Assembly: GCA_945910225.1 (NCBI GenBank) | Contig: CAMDYG010000011.1 | Span: 1-60,938 of the forward strand | Origin: an uncultured Eubacterium sp. | GTDB taxonomy: Bacteria > Bacillota > Clostridia > Lachnospirales > Lachnospiraceae | DNA length: 60,938 bases | Direction: 5' to 3' | Shown here: positions 9,276-17,089 of the stretch, piece by piece | How the letters are laid out: each line of letters starts with the position of its first letter | How positions within the stretch are numbered: position 1 is the stretch's first letter | Program-made: the position numbers and the translations under genes | Notes under the pieces: model-generated | The model's database searches: none | Seen by the model: the letters and a program-made list of their open reading frames with translations, nothing else | Told to the model about the DNA's origin: nothing

Positions 9276-10121
9276 ATGAAAATAAGAGTATTAGTGGTGG
9301 ATATATTAGCCGGAGTATTATTGCTTGCAAGCGGATGCACACTGCCATTTGAGGAGAAAAGATCAACTGATGGTGGTGCTGCTATTGTGATTGAAGTGGC
9401 AGATATAGAGGTGCCATCTGGTAATGCTGTGGAGAATGACATTGATATATATTTTCCGGACAGGCAGAGCGAAGATATAGAATGGGTAAGTCTTGCAGGA
9501 ACAGCTGTTTATAGTGAGGATGAGTATAACAGTGCAGTGATTAATGCAAAGAATTGTTATATAGAAGGTGTTAAGCCAATAAAGCAATTCCCTGAACTGC
9601 CAACCGGATGTGAGGTAACTGCGCTGGAGATTGCCATGAATTATAAAGATTATAATGTTAATCGTTTTACATTGTGTGATAAATATCTGAAAAAAGGTAA
9701 TTCAGGGCAGTCTAATCCATACGTGGCATTTATAGGTAATCCTTATAACAAGAATGGATATGGGTGTTATGCACCTGTAATAGCAGAATGTGCCAGAAGA
9801 GCCGGGGCAGATGCAGTTAATGTGTCTTATTGCCAGTTTGGGGAAATACTTAATTATCTTCAGACAGGCAATCCTGTTATTGTATGGGCGACGATCTCGA
9901 TGAATAAAAGTTATGAAGGAAGTACAGGCTGGAAAGATGCTAACAACAAGCTTGTGAAATTCAAGGCACAGGAACATTGTATGGTATTGATAGGCGTAGA
10001 TGTTAATAAAGCTATTGCATATATAGCAGATCCTTATTATGGAACTGTTAAAGAATATAATCTTAAAACATTTTATACAAGATGGGTTGAACAGGATAAA
10101 CAGGCTGTAGTGATTAAATAG
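9276..10121 (+). CDS. C39-like cysteine peptidase lipoprotein
   Basis: A 281-aa exported lipoprotein. The N-terminus has a hydrophobic segment and a lipobox LASGC with Cys21 as the likely lipidated residue. Residues about 100-275 match the Peptidase_C39-like (papain-fold) family: catalytic Cys112 in LPTGCEVTAL, a histidine in EHCMVLIG (His234) and an aspartate in ADPYYG (Asp252). Related proteins are common in Firmicutes as surface cysteine peptidases or bacteriocin-type processing domains; the substrate is unknown. Unlike ABC-exporter C39 domains there is no transporter part. The thiamine pyrophosphokinase gene starts 26 bases later and may be co-transcribed, without an obvious functional link. 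Confidence 0.82.
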   Translation: MKIRVLVVDILAGVLLLASGCTLPFEEKRSTDGGAAIVIEVADIEVPSGNAVENDIDIYFPDRQSEDIEWVSLAGTAVYSEDEYNSAVINAKNCYIEGVKPIKQFPELPTGCEVTALEIAMNYKDYNVNRFTLCDKYLKKGNSGQSNPYVAFIGNPYNKNGYGCYAPVIAECARRAGADAVNVSYCQFGEILNYLQTGNPVIVWATISMNKSYEGSTGWKDANNKLVKFKAQEHCMVLIGVDVNKAIAYIADPYYGTVKEYNLKTFYTRWVEQDKQAVVIK

Positions 10122-10147
10122 TTATGCAGAAAAAGAGGTAATTTATA

Positions 10148-10792
10148 GTGAATACATTGATAATTACAGGTGGATATATTAATACCGGGTGGGCAGAATC
10201 ATTTCTTAAAACGATAGATTATGATTATGTGATTGCAGCGGACAGCGGACTTTCATATGCAGACAGAATAGGCGTTACACCAGATCTTATACTTGGTGAT
10301 TATGACTCTGTTGATCATGGACTGCTTGATAAATATAAGAATATACATATTGAAACATATCCTAAAGAAAAGGATTATACAGATACTCATATAGCGATAA
10401 TAAGTGCAATAAAAAATGGTGCTGATAAAATACATATACTTGGAGCAACAGGCACAAGGATGGATCACACATTTACAAATGTATGTAATATGAAAGCGGC
10501 ATATGATGGCAATGTTGAGTGCTATATATATGATGAACATAATAAAATATATATAGCAGGGGAGAAACAGGGGAGTGTTGAACTTGTCAGCAGCAGACAA
10601 TATGGAAGATATGTGTCGATTGTTCCAATGTCTGATATGGCAAAAATAAGTCTGACGGGATTTAAATATTCTCTTGATAATTATGAACTTTTACAAGGCT
10701 TAAGCATATGCCAGAGTAACGAAATTAAAGCAGAAAAAGCATATATCAGAATATATAAAGGACTTGTTATTGTATTTGAAACTAAGGACTAA
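10148..10792 (+). CDS. thiN: Thiamine pyrophosphokinase
   Basis: A 214-aa cytoplasmic enzyme that transfers pyrophosphate from ATP to thiamine to give thiamine diphosphate. Family motifs are visible: GDYDSVD (50-56), the KEKDYTDTH segment that follows, and LGATGTRMDHTF. The length fits ThiN/TPK of Firmicutes. The chosen start is a GTG with AGAGG about 10 bases upstream; no ATG gives the full conserved N-terminus. In many Firmicutes this gene sits after rpe and rsgA; here it follows a peptidase gene instead. Confidence 0.93.
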   Translation: MNTLIITGGYINTGWAESFLKTIDYDYVIAADSGLSYADRIGVTPDLILGDYDSVDHGLLDKYKNIHIETYPKEKDYTDTHIAIISAIKNGADKIHILGATGTRMDHTFTNVCNMKAAYDGNVECYIYDEHNKIYIAGEKQGSVELVSSRQYGRYVSIVPMSDMAKISLTGFKYSLDNYELLQGLSICQSNEIKAEKAYIRIYKGLVIVFETKD

Positions 10793-10798
10793 AAATGC

Positions 10799-10827
10799 TT
10801 GTATTTATTTCCACATTGTATTAAAAT
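10799..10827 (+). promoter_or_regulatory. Predicted promoter of the decarboxylase operon
   Basis: TTGTAT at 10799-10804 and TAAAAT at 10822-10827 have a 17-base spacer. A short hairpin GTTGC/GCAAC follows near the expected transcript start (10838-10853), just before the ribosome site. Confidence 0.55.
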
Positions 10828-10875
10828 TAACAAAGAGTTGCGTATTTGCAACATAAAAACAAGGGAGGTCTCGTA

Positions 10876-12321
10876 ATGAGTAATACAACACAGGCATTAT
10901 CAAGGATTGAAGCAATACTTGATGATAGCAGCTTTGTTGAAATCGGTGCTGGTGTGACTGCCAGATCTACAGATTTTAACATTCAGGAAAAGAAGGCTCC
11001 ATCCGATGGCGTTATTACAGGATACGGAGTTATTAATGGCAATCTTGTGTATGTATACAGCCAGGATGCAACTGTTCTTAATGGTTCTATCGGCGAGATG
11101 CATGCTAAGAAGATTTCAGCACTTTATGATTATGCTATGAAGATGGGAGCTCCTGTGATTGGTCTTATTGACTGCGCAGGTTTAAGACTTCAGGAAGCAA
11201 CAGATGCGCTTGAAGGATTTGGTACAATTTATAAGAAAATGTCTATAGCATCAGGCGTTATTCCACAGATTACAGCAGTTTATGGTAACTGTGGCGGAGG
11301 TCTTGCAGTTCTTTCTGCTTTATCTGATTTTACATTTATGGAAGATAGTAAGGCTAAGTTCTTTGTTAACAGTCCTAATGCATTAGATGGTAATAATGAA
11401 TCCAAGCTTGATACAGCATCAGCTAAGTTCCAGGCAGAAGCTGGTGTGGTTGATTTTACAGGTGATGAGGAAACTATTGCTAATGGAATCAGACAGTTGG
11501 TTTCTATGCTTCCTGCTAATAACGAGGAAGATGCTGCTGTTTCAGCTACAACAGATGATCTTAACAGAGCATGCCCGGATATGGCAGCAGAGATTGCAGA
11601 TCCAGCATTAGCTCTTGCAGATATTGCTGATGATAATGTATTTGTTGAAGTTAAGGCTTCATATGCTAAAGAAATGGTTACGGGATTTATTCAGGTAGAT
11701 GGAATTACTATTGGTGCCGTAGCTAACAGAACAGCCCTTTATGATGAAGAGGGTGAGGCAGCTGAAAAGTTTGAGCCTGTACTTACAGTTAAGGGTGCTT
11801 ATAAAGCAGAAAGCTTTGTTAATTTCTGTAATGCATTTGAGATACCAGTGCTTACACTAACTAATGTTAAAGGATTTGAAGCTACAGTTGCAGCAGAGAA
11901 AGGAATCGCTATTGCAAGTGCCAAGCTTACATATGCATTTGCTAATGCAGATGTACCTAAGGTTAATGTTATTACAGGAGAGGCTTATGGAAGTGCATAT
12001 GTTTCTATGAACTCTAAGTCATTAGGCGCTGATCTCGTATATGCATGGCCAACAGCTTCTATCGGTATGATGGATTCACAGCTTGCAGCTAAGATTATGT
12101 ATGCTGATGAGATAGCTGCCGCTTCTGACGTTACAGCAACTGTTTCAGAGAAAGCAGCTGAATATGCTAAGTTACAGTCAAGTGTTGAGTCTGCAGCAGC
12201 AAGAGGATATGTTGATGCTGTAATTGATCCTGAGAATACAAGACAGTATGTAGCAGCTGCATTTGAAATGTTATTTTCAAAAAGAGAGGTTCGTCCTGAT
12301 AAGAAACATGGAACAGTATAA
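10876..12321 (+). CDS. Acyl-CoA carboxyltransferase-like subunit (12S type)
   Basis: A 481-aa protein with the two-crotonase-fold layout of acyl-CoA carboxyltransferases such as MmdA, PccB and GcdA, which move CO2 between biotin and an acyl-CoA. The first half contains the segment around DCAGLRLQEATDALEGFG, then SGVIPQITAVYGNCGGG; the second half has GAVANRTALYDEEGE. It is somewhat shorter than the usual 510-520 aa, and glycine-rich motifs differ: CAGLR replaces the common SGGAR, and GNCGGG replaces GPCAGG. The substrate is therefore uncertain. The ATG at 10876 follows GGGAGG; an upstream in-frame TTG lacks a ribosome site. It heads an operon with an OadG-like protein, biotin carrier, OadB and a 5S-type subunit. 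Confidence 0.85.
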   Translation: MSNTTQALSRIEAILDDSSFVEIGAGVTARSTDFNIQEKKAPSDGVITGYGVINGNLVYVYSQDATVLNGSIGEMHAKKISALYDYAMKMGAPVIGLIDCAGLRLQEATDALEGFGTIYKKMSIASGVIPQITAVYGNCGGGLAVLSALSDFTFMEDSKAKFFVNSPNALDGNNESKLDTASAKFQAEAGVVDFTGDEETIANGIRQLVSMLPANNEEDAAVSATTDDLNRACPDMAAEIADPALALADIADDNVFVEVKASYAKEMVTGFIQVDGITIGAVANRTALYDEEGEAAEKFEPVLTVKGAYKAESFVNFCNAFEIPVLTLTNVKGFEATVAAEKGIAIASAKLTYAFANADVPKVNVITGEAYGSAYVSMNSKSLGADLVYAWPTASIGMMDSQLAAKIMYADEIAAASDVTATVSEKAAEYAKLQSSVESAAARGYVDAVIDPENTRQYVAAAFEMLFSKREVRPDKKHGTV

Positions 12322-12336
12322 TTAAGAGGTGACAAT

Positions 12337-13203
12337 ATGAAAAAGACTAATTTTAAAAAGTTCTTATTGTTATTTAGCATGTTAGTCTGCATATTCACAA
12401 TGACAGCCTGCGGCAATACACAGATTGATTCTGATTCAGCCAAGGAATCTGTAAAGGATAAGGAAGTTGCTGTTGTTGAGGATAATCTTAAGCAGTGGGC
12501 AAAAGACATGATTCTTTACCTTGACAGCAATTCAGGGGAATCAGGAACAGATGCTCTTGTTGCAGATGCAGAATCAGGAAAGACTCTTGATGAGATTAAT
12601 AATAAGGTATATGTTGTTAATCCTAAGGGAATGAATGTTAAAACAATAGGATTATATAATAGCTGGAATAGTACTAAGGATGAACTTGGAAAGCTTAAAC
12701 AGGATATTGATTTAAAGAACATTAATGTTAAGGTCAGCGATGATACTGATGAATTGTGTACAATTTCAGTTAAGCTTGCTTATGAAAAGAGAAAATGTTC
12801 TTTTGAATTCGTAATCAATACAGATTACACACTGGAAAGTGGAGCTATTAACCCATCATACACAATAGGTGAGAAGATGGGTAAGGCAGGAATGAATACA
12901 CTTATTGGTATGGGAACTGTATTTGTAGTTCTTATATTCATTTCATTTATTATTTCTCTGTTCAAGTATATAAGCGTATTTGAAAACAGAAAGAAAAAAA
13001 AGAAAGAAGACACAACTTCTGTTGGAGTTGACAATGCTATTGCGCAGATTGTTTCAAGTGAAGAAGAGAACTCTTCAGAGAGTGAAATTAATGATCTTGA
13101 ACTTGTTGCGGTTATTACAGCTGCAATTGCAGCATCAGAAGGAACATCAACAGATGGTTTGGTTGTACGTTCAATCAGAAAGGTTAATAATAGGAGGAAA
13201 TAA
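12337..13203 (+). CDS. Lipoprotein-OadG fusion, decarboxylase gamma/delta-like subunit
   Basis: A 288-aa membrane protein with an unusual layout. A lipoprotein signal ends at MTAC (Cys25). Residues 30-180 form an extracytoplasmic domain with alternating helices and strands that I do not recognise with confidence. One transmembrane helix spans 188-213, followed by KKKKKE and an acidic linker. The C-terminus (about 255-285: LVAVITAAIAASEG, then VVRSIRK) resembles the C-terminus of OadG/GcdD subunits, which assemble sodium-pump decarboxylases and bind metal or the alpha subunit. It lies between the 12S-type gene and the biotin carrier, as expected for the gamma/delta subunit. The exported domain is the odd part. 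Confidence 0.75.
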   Translation: MKKTNFKKFLLLFSMLVCIFTMTACGNTQIDSDSAKESVKDKEVAVVEDNLKQWAKDMILYLDSNSGESGTDALVADAESGKTLDEINNKVYVVNPKGMNVKTIGLYNSWNSTKDELGKLKQDIDLKNINVKVSDDTDELCTISVKLAYEKRKCSFEFVINTDYTLESGAINPSYTIGEKMGKAGMNTLIGMGTVFVVLIFISFIISLFKYISVFENRKKKKKEDTTSVGVDNAIAQIVSSEEENSSESEINDLELVAVITAAIAASEGTSTDGLVVRSIRKVNNRRK

Positions 13204-13205
13204 TC

Positions 13206-13571
13206 ATGAAGAACTATACAATTACAGTTAATGGTAACGTATATGATGTTACTGTAGAAGAAGGAACAGGCAGCGCAGCTCCAGCAGCTAAGGCAGCCGC
13301 TCCTAAAGCAGCTCCAAAGGCTGCAGCTAAGGCAGCAGCACCAGCAGGTGCTCAGGGAGCAGTTAAGGTTAATGCTCCAATGCCAGGAAAGATTCTTAAA
13401 GTTAATGCTGCAGCAGGTTCTGCTGTAAAGAAGGGCGATGTTTTAGTTGTCCTTGAAGCTATGAAGATGGAGAATGAAATCTGTGCTCCTCAGGATGGCA
13501 CAATTGCAACTGTTGAGTGTGCAGCTGGTGATTCTGTAGAGTCAGGTAAGGTATTAGTTTCATTAAATTAA
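13206..13571 (+). CDS. Biotin carboxyl carrier protein of the decarboxylase
   Basis: A 121-aa biotin carrier (1.3S/GcdC/MmdC type). Residues 1-20 are the conserved N-terminal segment that contacts the carboxyltransferase. Residues 21-52 are an Ala/Pro/Lys-rich flexible linker. Residues 53-121 are a biotinyl domain with EAMKMEN; Lys87 is the biotinylation site. It shuttles CO2 between the carboxyltransferase active site and the membrane OadB subunit. The start is 3 bases after the preceding stop and has AGGAGG upstream. A biotin protein ligase would be needed but is not encoded in this window. Confidence 0.95.
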   Translation: MKNYTITVNGNVYDVTVEEGTGSAAPAAKAAAPKAAPKAAAKAAAPAGAQGAVKVNAPMPGKILKVNAAAGSAVKKGDVLVVLEAMKMENEICAPQDGTIATVECAAGDSVESGKVLVSLN

Positions 13572-13609
13572 TTATGATACTGATATAAAGTGACTTACGG
13601 AGGTATAAG

Positions 13610-14761
13610 ATGAGTTATATTATAACAACTTTAGGAAACCTCGTTCACCAGAGTGCATTCTTCGGACTTACATGGGGTAATTACCTTATGGTTCTGGTTG
13701 CGTTTGTTTTCCTTTATCTTGCAATTAAAGAAGAATATGAACCTCTGCTCTTAGTACCTATTTCTTTTGGTATGCTTCTTGTAAACCTTTATCCTGACAT
13801 TATGTTAGCAATAGAGGATTCAAGTAACGGTGTAGGTGGTTTGTTACATTATTTCTATTTACTTGATGAATGGAGTATTTTACCATCACTTATTTTCTTA
13901 GGTGTTGGTGCCATGACTGATTTTGGTCCATTGATTGCTAACCCGGCAAGTTTCCTGCTTGGTGCAGCAGCACAGTTTGGTATCTTTGCAGCATACCTTA
14001 TGGCTGTTCTTATGGGATTCCCAGACAAGGCAGCAGCAGCTATATCAATCATTGGTGGTGCTGATGGTCCTACATCAATATTCCTTGCAGGTAAACTTGG
14101 TCAGACTAAGTATATGGGACCTATTGCAGTAGCTGCATATTCATATATGTCACTGGTTCCAATTATCCAGCCACCAATTATGAAGCTTTTAACAACTAAG
14201 AAGGAAAGAGAAGTTAAGATGGAACAGTTAAGACCTGTTTCTAAGCTTGAAAAGATTCTCTTCCCTATAGTAGTTACAGTAGTTGTAGTGCTTATTCTTC
14301 CTACAACAGCACCACTTGTTGGTATGCTTATGTTAGGTAATCTTTTCAAGGAGAGCGGAGTTGTTAAGCAGCTTGCAGAGACTGCATCTAACGCACTTAT
14401 GTATATTGTAGTTATTATCCTTGGAACATCAGTAGGTGCTACTACAAGTGCAGAAGCATTCCTTAACCTTGATACATTAAAGATTGTTGCTCTGGGTCTT
14501 ATTGCATTTGCATTTGGTACGGCAGCAGGTGTATTGTTTGGTAAGATTATGTGTCTTGTTACACATGGCAAGGTTAATCCACTTATTGGTTCAGCAGGTG
14601 TATCTGCGGTTCCTATGGCAGCCAGAGTTTCACAGAAGGTTGGTTCTAAGGCAGATCCTTCTAACTTCCTTCTTATGCATGCTATGGGACCTAATGTTGC
14701 CGGTGTTATTGGTACAGCGGTTGCAGCTGGTACATTTATGGCCATGTTTGGTGTTATGTAA
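13610..14761 (+). CDS. oadB: Sodium ion-translocating decarboxylase beta subunit
   Basis: A 383-aa polytopic membrane protein of the OadB/GcdB/MmdB family. It decarboxylates carboxybiotin and couples this to export of Na+. The sequence has about nine or more hydrophobic segments and the family hallmark GGADGPTSIF near residue 148, within the region carrying conserved acidic residues for Na+ and proton transfer. Length fits the family (about 375-430 aa). It follows the biotin carrier by 38 bases with a GGAGG site and precedes the 5S-type gene by 82 bases. Confidence 0.95.
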   Translation: MSYIITTLGNLVHQSAFFGLTWGNYLMVLVAFVFLYLAIKEEYEPLLLVPISFGMLLVNLYPDIMLAIEDSSNGVGGLLHYFYLLDEWSILPSLIFLGVGAMTDFGPLIANPASFLLGAAAQFGIFAAYLMAVLMGFPDKAAAAISIIGGADGPTSIFLAGKLGQTKYMGPIAVAAYSYMSLVPIIQPPIMKLLTTKKEREVKMEQLRPVSKLEKILFPIVVTVVVVLILPTTAPLVGMLMLGNLFKESGVVKQLAETASNALMYIVVIILGTSVGATTSAEAFLNLDTLKIVALGLIAFAFGTAAGVLFGKIMCLVTHGKVNPLIGSAGVSAVPMAARVSQKVGSKADPSNFLLMHAMGPNVAGVIGTAVAAGTFMAMFGVM

Positions 14762-14843
14762 TTTTGCAGATAACAGATCGCACATGCAGGGTTACATGAG
14801 CATCAGACAGAAATCATTAGATGATAATTTATAGGAGGATATT

Positions 14844-16262
14844 ATGGCAGAACAGGTTAAAAAACCTTTAAAGATTACAGAGACAGTATTGCGTGATGCA
14901 CATCAGTCTCTTATAGCTACAAGAATGACAACAGAGCAGATGCTTCCTATCGTAGATAAGATGGATAAGGTTGGTTATCATTCAGTAGAGTGCTGGGGAG
15001 GCGCTACATTTGATGCTTCACTCAGATTCCTTAAGGAAGATCCATGGGAAAGACTTCGTAAGCTTAGAGATGGATTCAAGAATACTAAGCTTCAGATGCT
15101 TTTCAGAGGACAGAATATTTTAGGTTATAATCATTATGCAGATGATGTAGTTGAATACTTTGTACAGAAGTCAATTGCTAATGGTATTGATATTATCCGT
15201 ATCTTTGACTGCTTCAATGATTTAAGAAACTTAGAGACAGCTGTTAAGGCTGCTAAGAAAGAAAAAGGACATGCCCAGATTGCTCTTTCTTACACATTAG
15301 GTGATGCATATACACTTGATTACTGGAAAGAGACAGCTAAGAGAATTGAAGATATGGGTGCAGATTCTATCTGTATCAAGGATATGGCTGGACTTTTACT
15401 TCCATACAAGGCTACAGAGCTTGTACAGGCATTAAAGGATGGTTCATCACTTCCTATCCAGATGCATACACATTATACATCTGGTGTTGCTTCAATGACT
15501 TACTTAAAGGCAGTAGAAGCTGGTGCTGACATTATTGATACAGCTATGTCACCATTCTCAATGGGAACATCACAGCCTGCTACAGAGGTTATGGTTGAGA
15601 CATTCAAGGGTACACAGTATGATACTGGTCTTGATCAGAATCTTCTTGCAGAAATAGCTGATTACTTCCAGCCAATGCGTGAGGAAGCATTAAAGAGCGG
15701 ACTTATGAATACTAAGGTTCTTGGTGTTAATATCAAGACATTACTTTATCAGGTTCCAGGAGGAATGCTTTCTAACCTTGTATCACAGCTTAAGGAGGCT
15801 GGTGCAGAAGATAAGTACAGAGATGTATTAGAGGAAATTCCAAGAGTTCGTAAGGACTATGGTGAACCACCTCTTGTTACTCCTTCATCACAGATTGTTG
15901 GTACTCAGGCTGTTCTTAATGTATTACAGGGTGAGAGATACAAGATGATTACTAAGGAGTCTAAGAAGGTTCTTGCTGGTGAATTTGGTCAGACAATCAA
16001 GCCGTTTAATCCGGAAGTCCAGAAGAAGGCTATTGGTGATACAAAGCCTATCACATGCCGTCCAGCAGACTTAATTGAGCCACAGCTTGAGAAATTCAAG
16101 AATGATCCAGTTGTACAGCAGTACAAGCAGCAGGATGAGGATGTGCTTTCATATGCATTATTCCCACAGGTTGCTACAGAGTTCTTTAAGTATAGAGAAG
16201 CTCAGCAGACAAAGGTTGATCCTGCTAAGGCTGATACAGCTAATAAGGCTTATCCAGTTTAA
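14844..16262 (+). CDS. oadA: Oxaloacetate decarboxylase alpha / 5S-type carboxyltransferase
   Basis: A 472-aa pyruvate/oxaloacetate carboxyltransferase. It has an HMGL-like TIM barrel with metal and catalytic residues visible: RDAHQS (17-22), the lysine in CIKDMAG (Lys179, carbamylated in the family) and HTHYTSG (His208, His210), followed by the conserved carboxylase domain. It stops at about residue 472 with no biotinyl domain, so it depends on the separate carrier encoded at 13206. It would carboxylate biotin from oxaloacetate, releasing pyruvate, or run in reverse. It closes the operon; a strong terminator follows. Confidence 0.93.
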   Translation: MAEQVKKPLKITETVLRDAHQSLIATRMTTEQMLPIVDKMDKVGYHSVECWGGATFDASLRFLKEDPWERLRKLRDGFKNTKLQMLFRGQNILGYNHYADDVVEYFVQKSIANGIDIIRIFDCFNDLRNLETAVKAAKKEKGHAQIALSYTLGDAYTLDYWKETAKRIEDMGADSICIKDMAGLLLPYKATELVQALKDGSSLPIQMHTHYTSGVASMTYLKAVEAGADIIDTAMSPFSMGTSQPATEVMVETFKGTQYDTGLDQNLLAEIADYFQPMREEALKSGLMNTKVLGVNIKTLLYQVPGGMLSNLVSQLKEAGAEDKYRDVLEEIPRVRKDYGEPPLVTPSSQIVGTQAVLNVLQGERYKMITKESKKVLAGEFGQTIKPFNPEVQKKAIGDTKPITCRPADLIEPQLEKFKNDPVVQQYKQQDEDVLSYALFPQVATEFFKYREAQQTKVDPAKADTANKAYPV

Positions 16263-16277
16263 TAAGTAATAATAGCC

Positions 16278-16319
16278 AGACCGTCATGTATGTGAAAACA
16301 TATGTGGCGGTCTTCTTTA
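16278..16319 (+). terminator. Terminator of the decarboxylase operon
   Basis: A 16-bp stem, with three G-U pairs, pairs 16278-16293 with 16298-16313 around a GAAA loop and is followed by TCTTTAT. It lies 16 bases after the oadA stop codon. Confidence 0.88.
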
Positions 16320-16468
16320 TGCGGGCAGAAAGCCTGTAATCCAGAATGTGCCTGCACAAATTATTCATTATATGGCGGATGCAGATAATGAACGATGATG
16401 TTCCCCTTGATATAAATGCATTTTGCATGTAAAATTAAAAAGTATAATTAAATCAAAGGAGCACAATT

Positions 16469-17089
16469 GTGATTAAGTTAGAACGATTTGAAGTTATGAA
16501 TATGAATAATGCCATCAGAGGGGCAAGAAATCCATTGAACAGCTGGGCAAGAATGGATAGCGGTTTTGATGAGAATGGAAATTTTGTTTTTGGTCCTAAC
16601 GACCTTGATCTTGCCAAGAGATTATGCAAAGCGGGTTCGGATCATAGAAAGTTCATAAGACAGATATTTGTTACAGTGGATATTACAGCACCACTTTACT
16701 GGTGGAAGGAATATGATACATATAAGGTTGGAACAGTTGCTAATTCAACGAGTACAATGCATAAGATTCATAGCAAGCCTTTTGAAATGTCTGATTTTAG
16801 TACAGATCATATGACAGATGCAGCACTCGGAATGATGCAGAAGAATATTGATTTTCTTGAAGGTATCAGAACAGAGTTTGTGGAGACTAAGGATAAGAAC
16901 TTGTGGTACAGTATGATACAGCTTCTCCCAGAAAGCTATAACCAGATGAGAACATGTACTCTCAATTATGAGAATCTTGTTGGGATATATTATTCCAGAA
17001 AGGGTCATAAGCTTGCTGAATGGCATGAATTCTGTGATTGGATAAAGGAATTGCCATATTTTAGCGAACTTTTTATAGAAAATGAGTGA
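16469..17089 (+). CDS. Conserved hypothetical protein, upstream of an RpiR regulator
   Basis: A 206-aa soluble protein that I cannot assign to a function. Notable stretches are WARMDSGFDENGNFVFGPND (28-47), DHRKFIRQIFVTVDITAP, YWWKEYDTYKVGT and LNYENLVGIYYSRKGHKLAEW near the C-terminus. The many conserved-looking W, Y, H and R residues suggest an enzyme or nucleotide-binding fold rather than a structural protein. A distant similarity to ThyX-type flavin enzymes is conceivable from the RQ(I/F)..D...YWW pattern, but I could not confirm it. The GTG start is favoured because AAAGGAG lies 8-13 bases upstream. It overlaps the next gene by 8 bases, so the two are translationally coupled. Confidence 0.7.
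   Translation: MIKLERFEVMNMNNAIRGARNPLNSWARMDSGFDENGNFVFGPNDLDLAKRLCKAGSDHRKFIRQIFVTVDITAPLYWWKEYDTYKVGTVANSTSTMHKIHSKPFEMSDFSTDHMTDAALGMMQKNIDFLEGIRTEFVETKDKNLWYSMIQLLPESYNQMRTCTLNYENLVGIYYSRKGHKLAEWHEFCDWIKELPYFSELFIENE

Noticed and set aside
10846-10875. Extended N-terminus for the 12S-type carboxyltransferase from a TTG start
   Set aside because: The extension is encoded by the leader hairpin and the ribosome site itself; GGGAGG is correctly placed only for the ATG at 10876.
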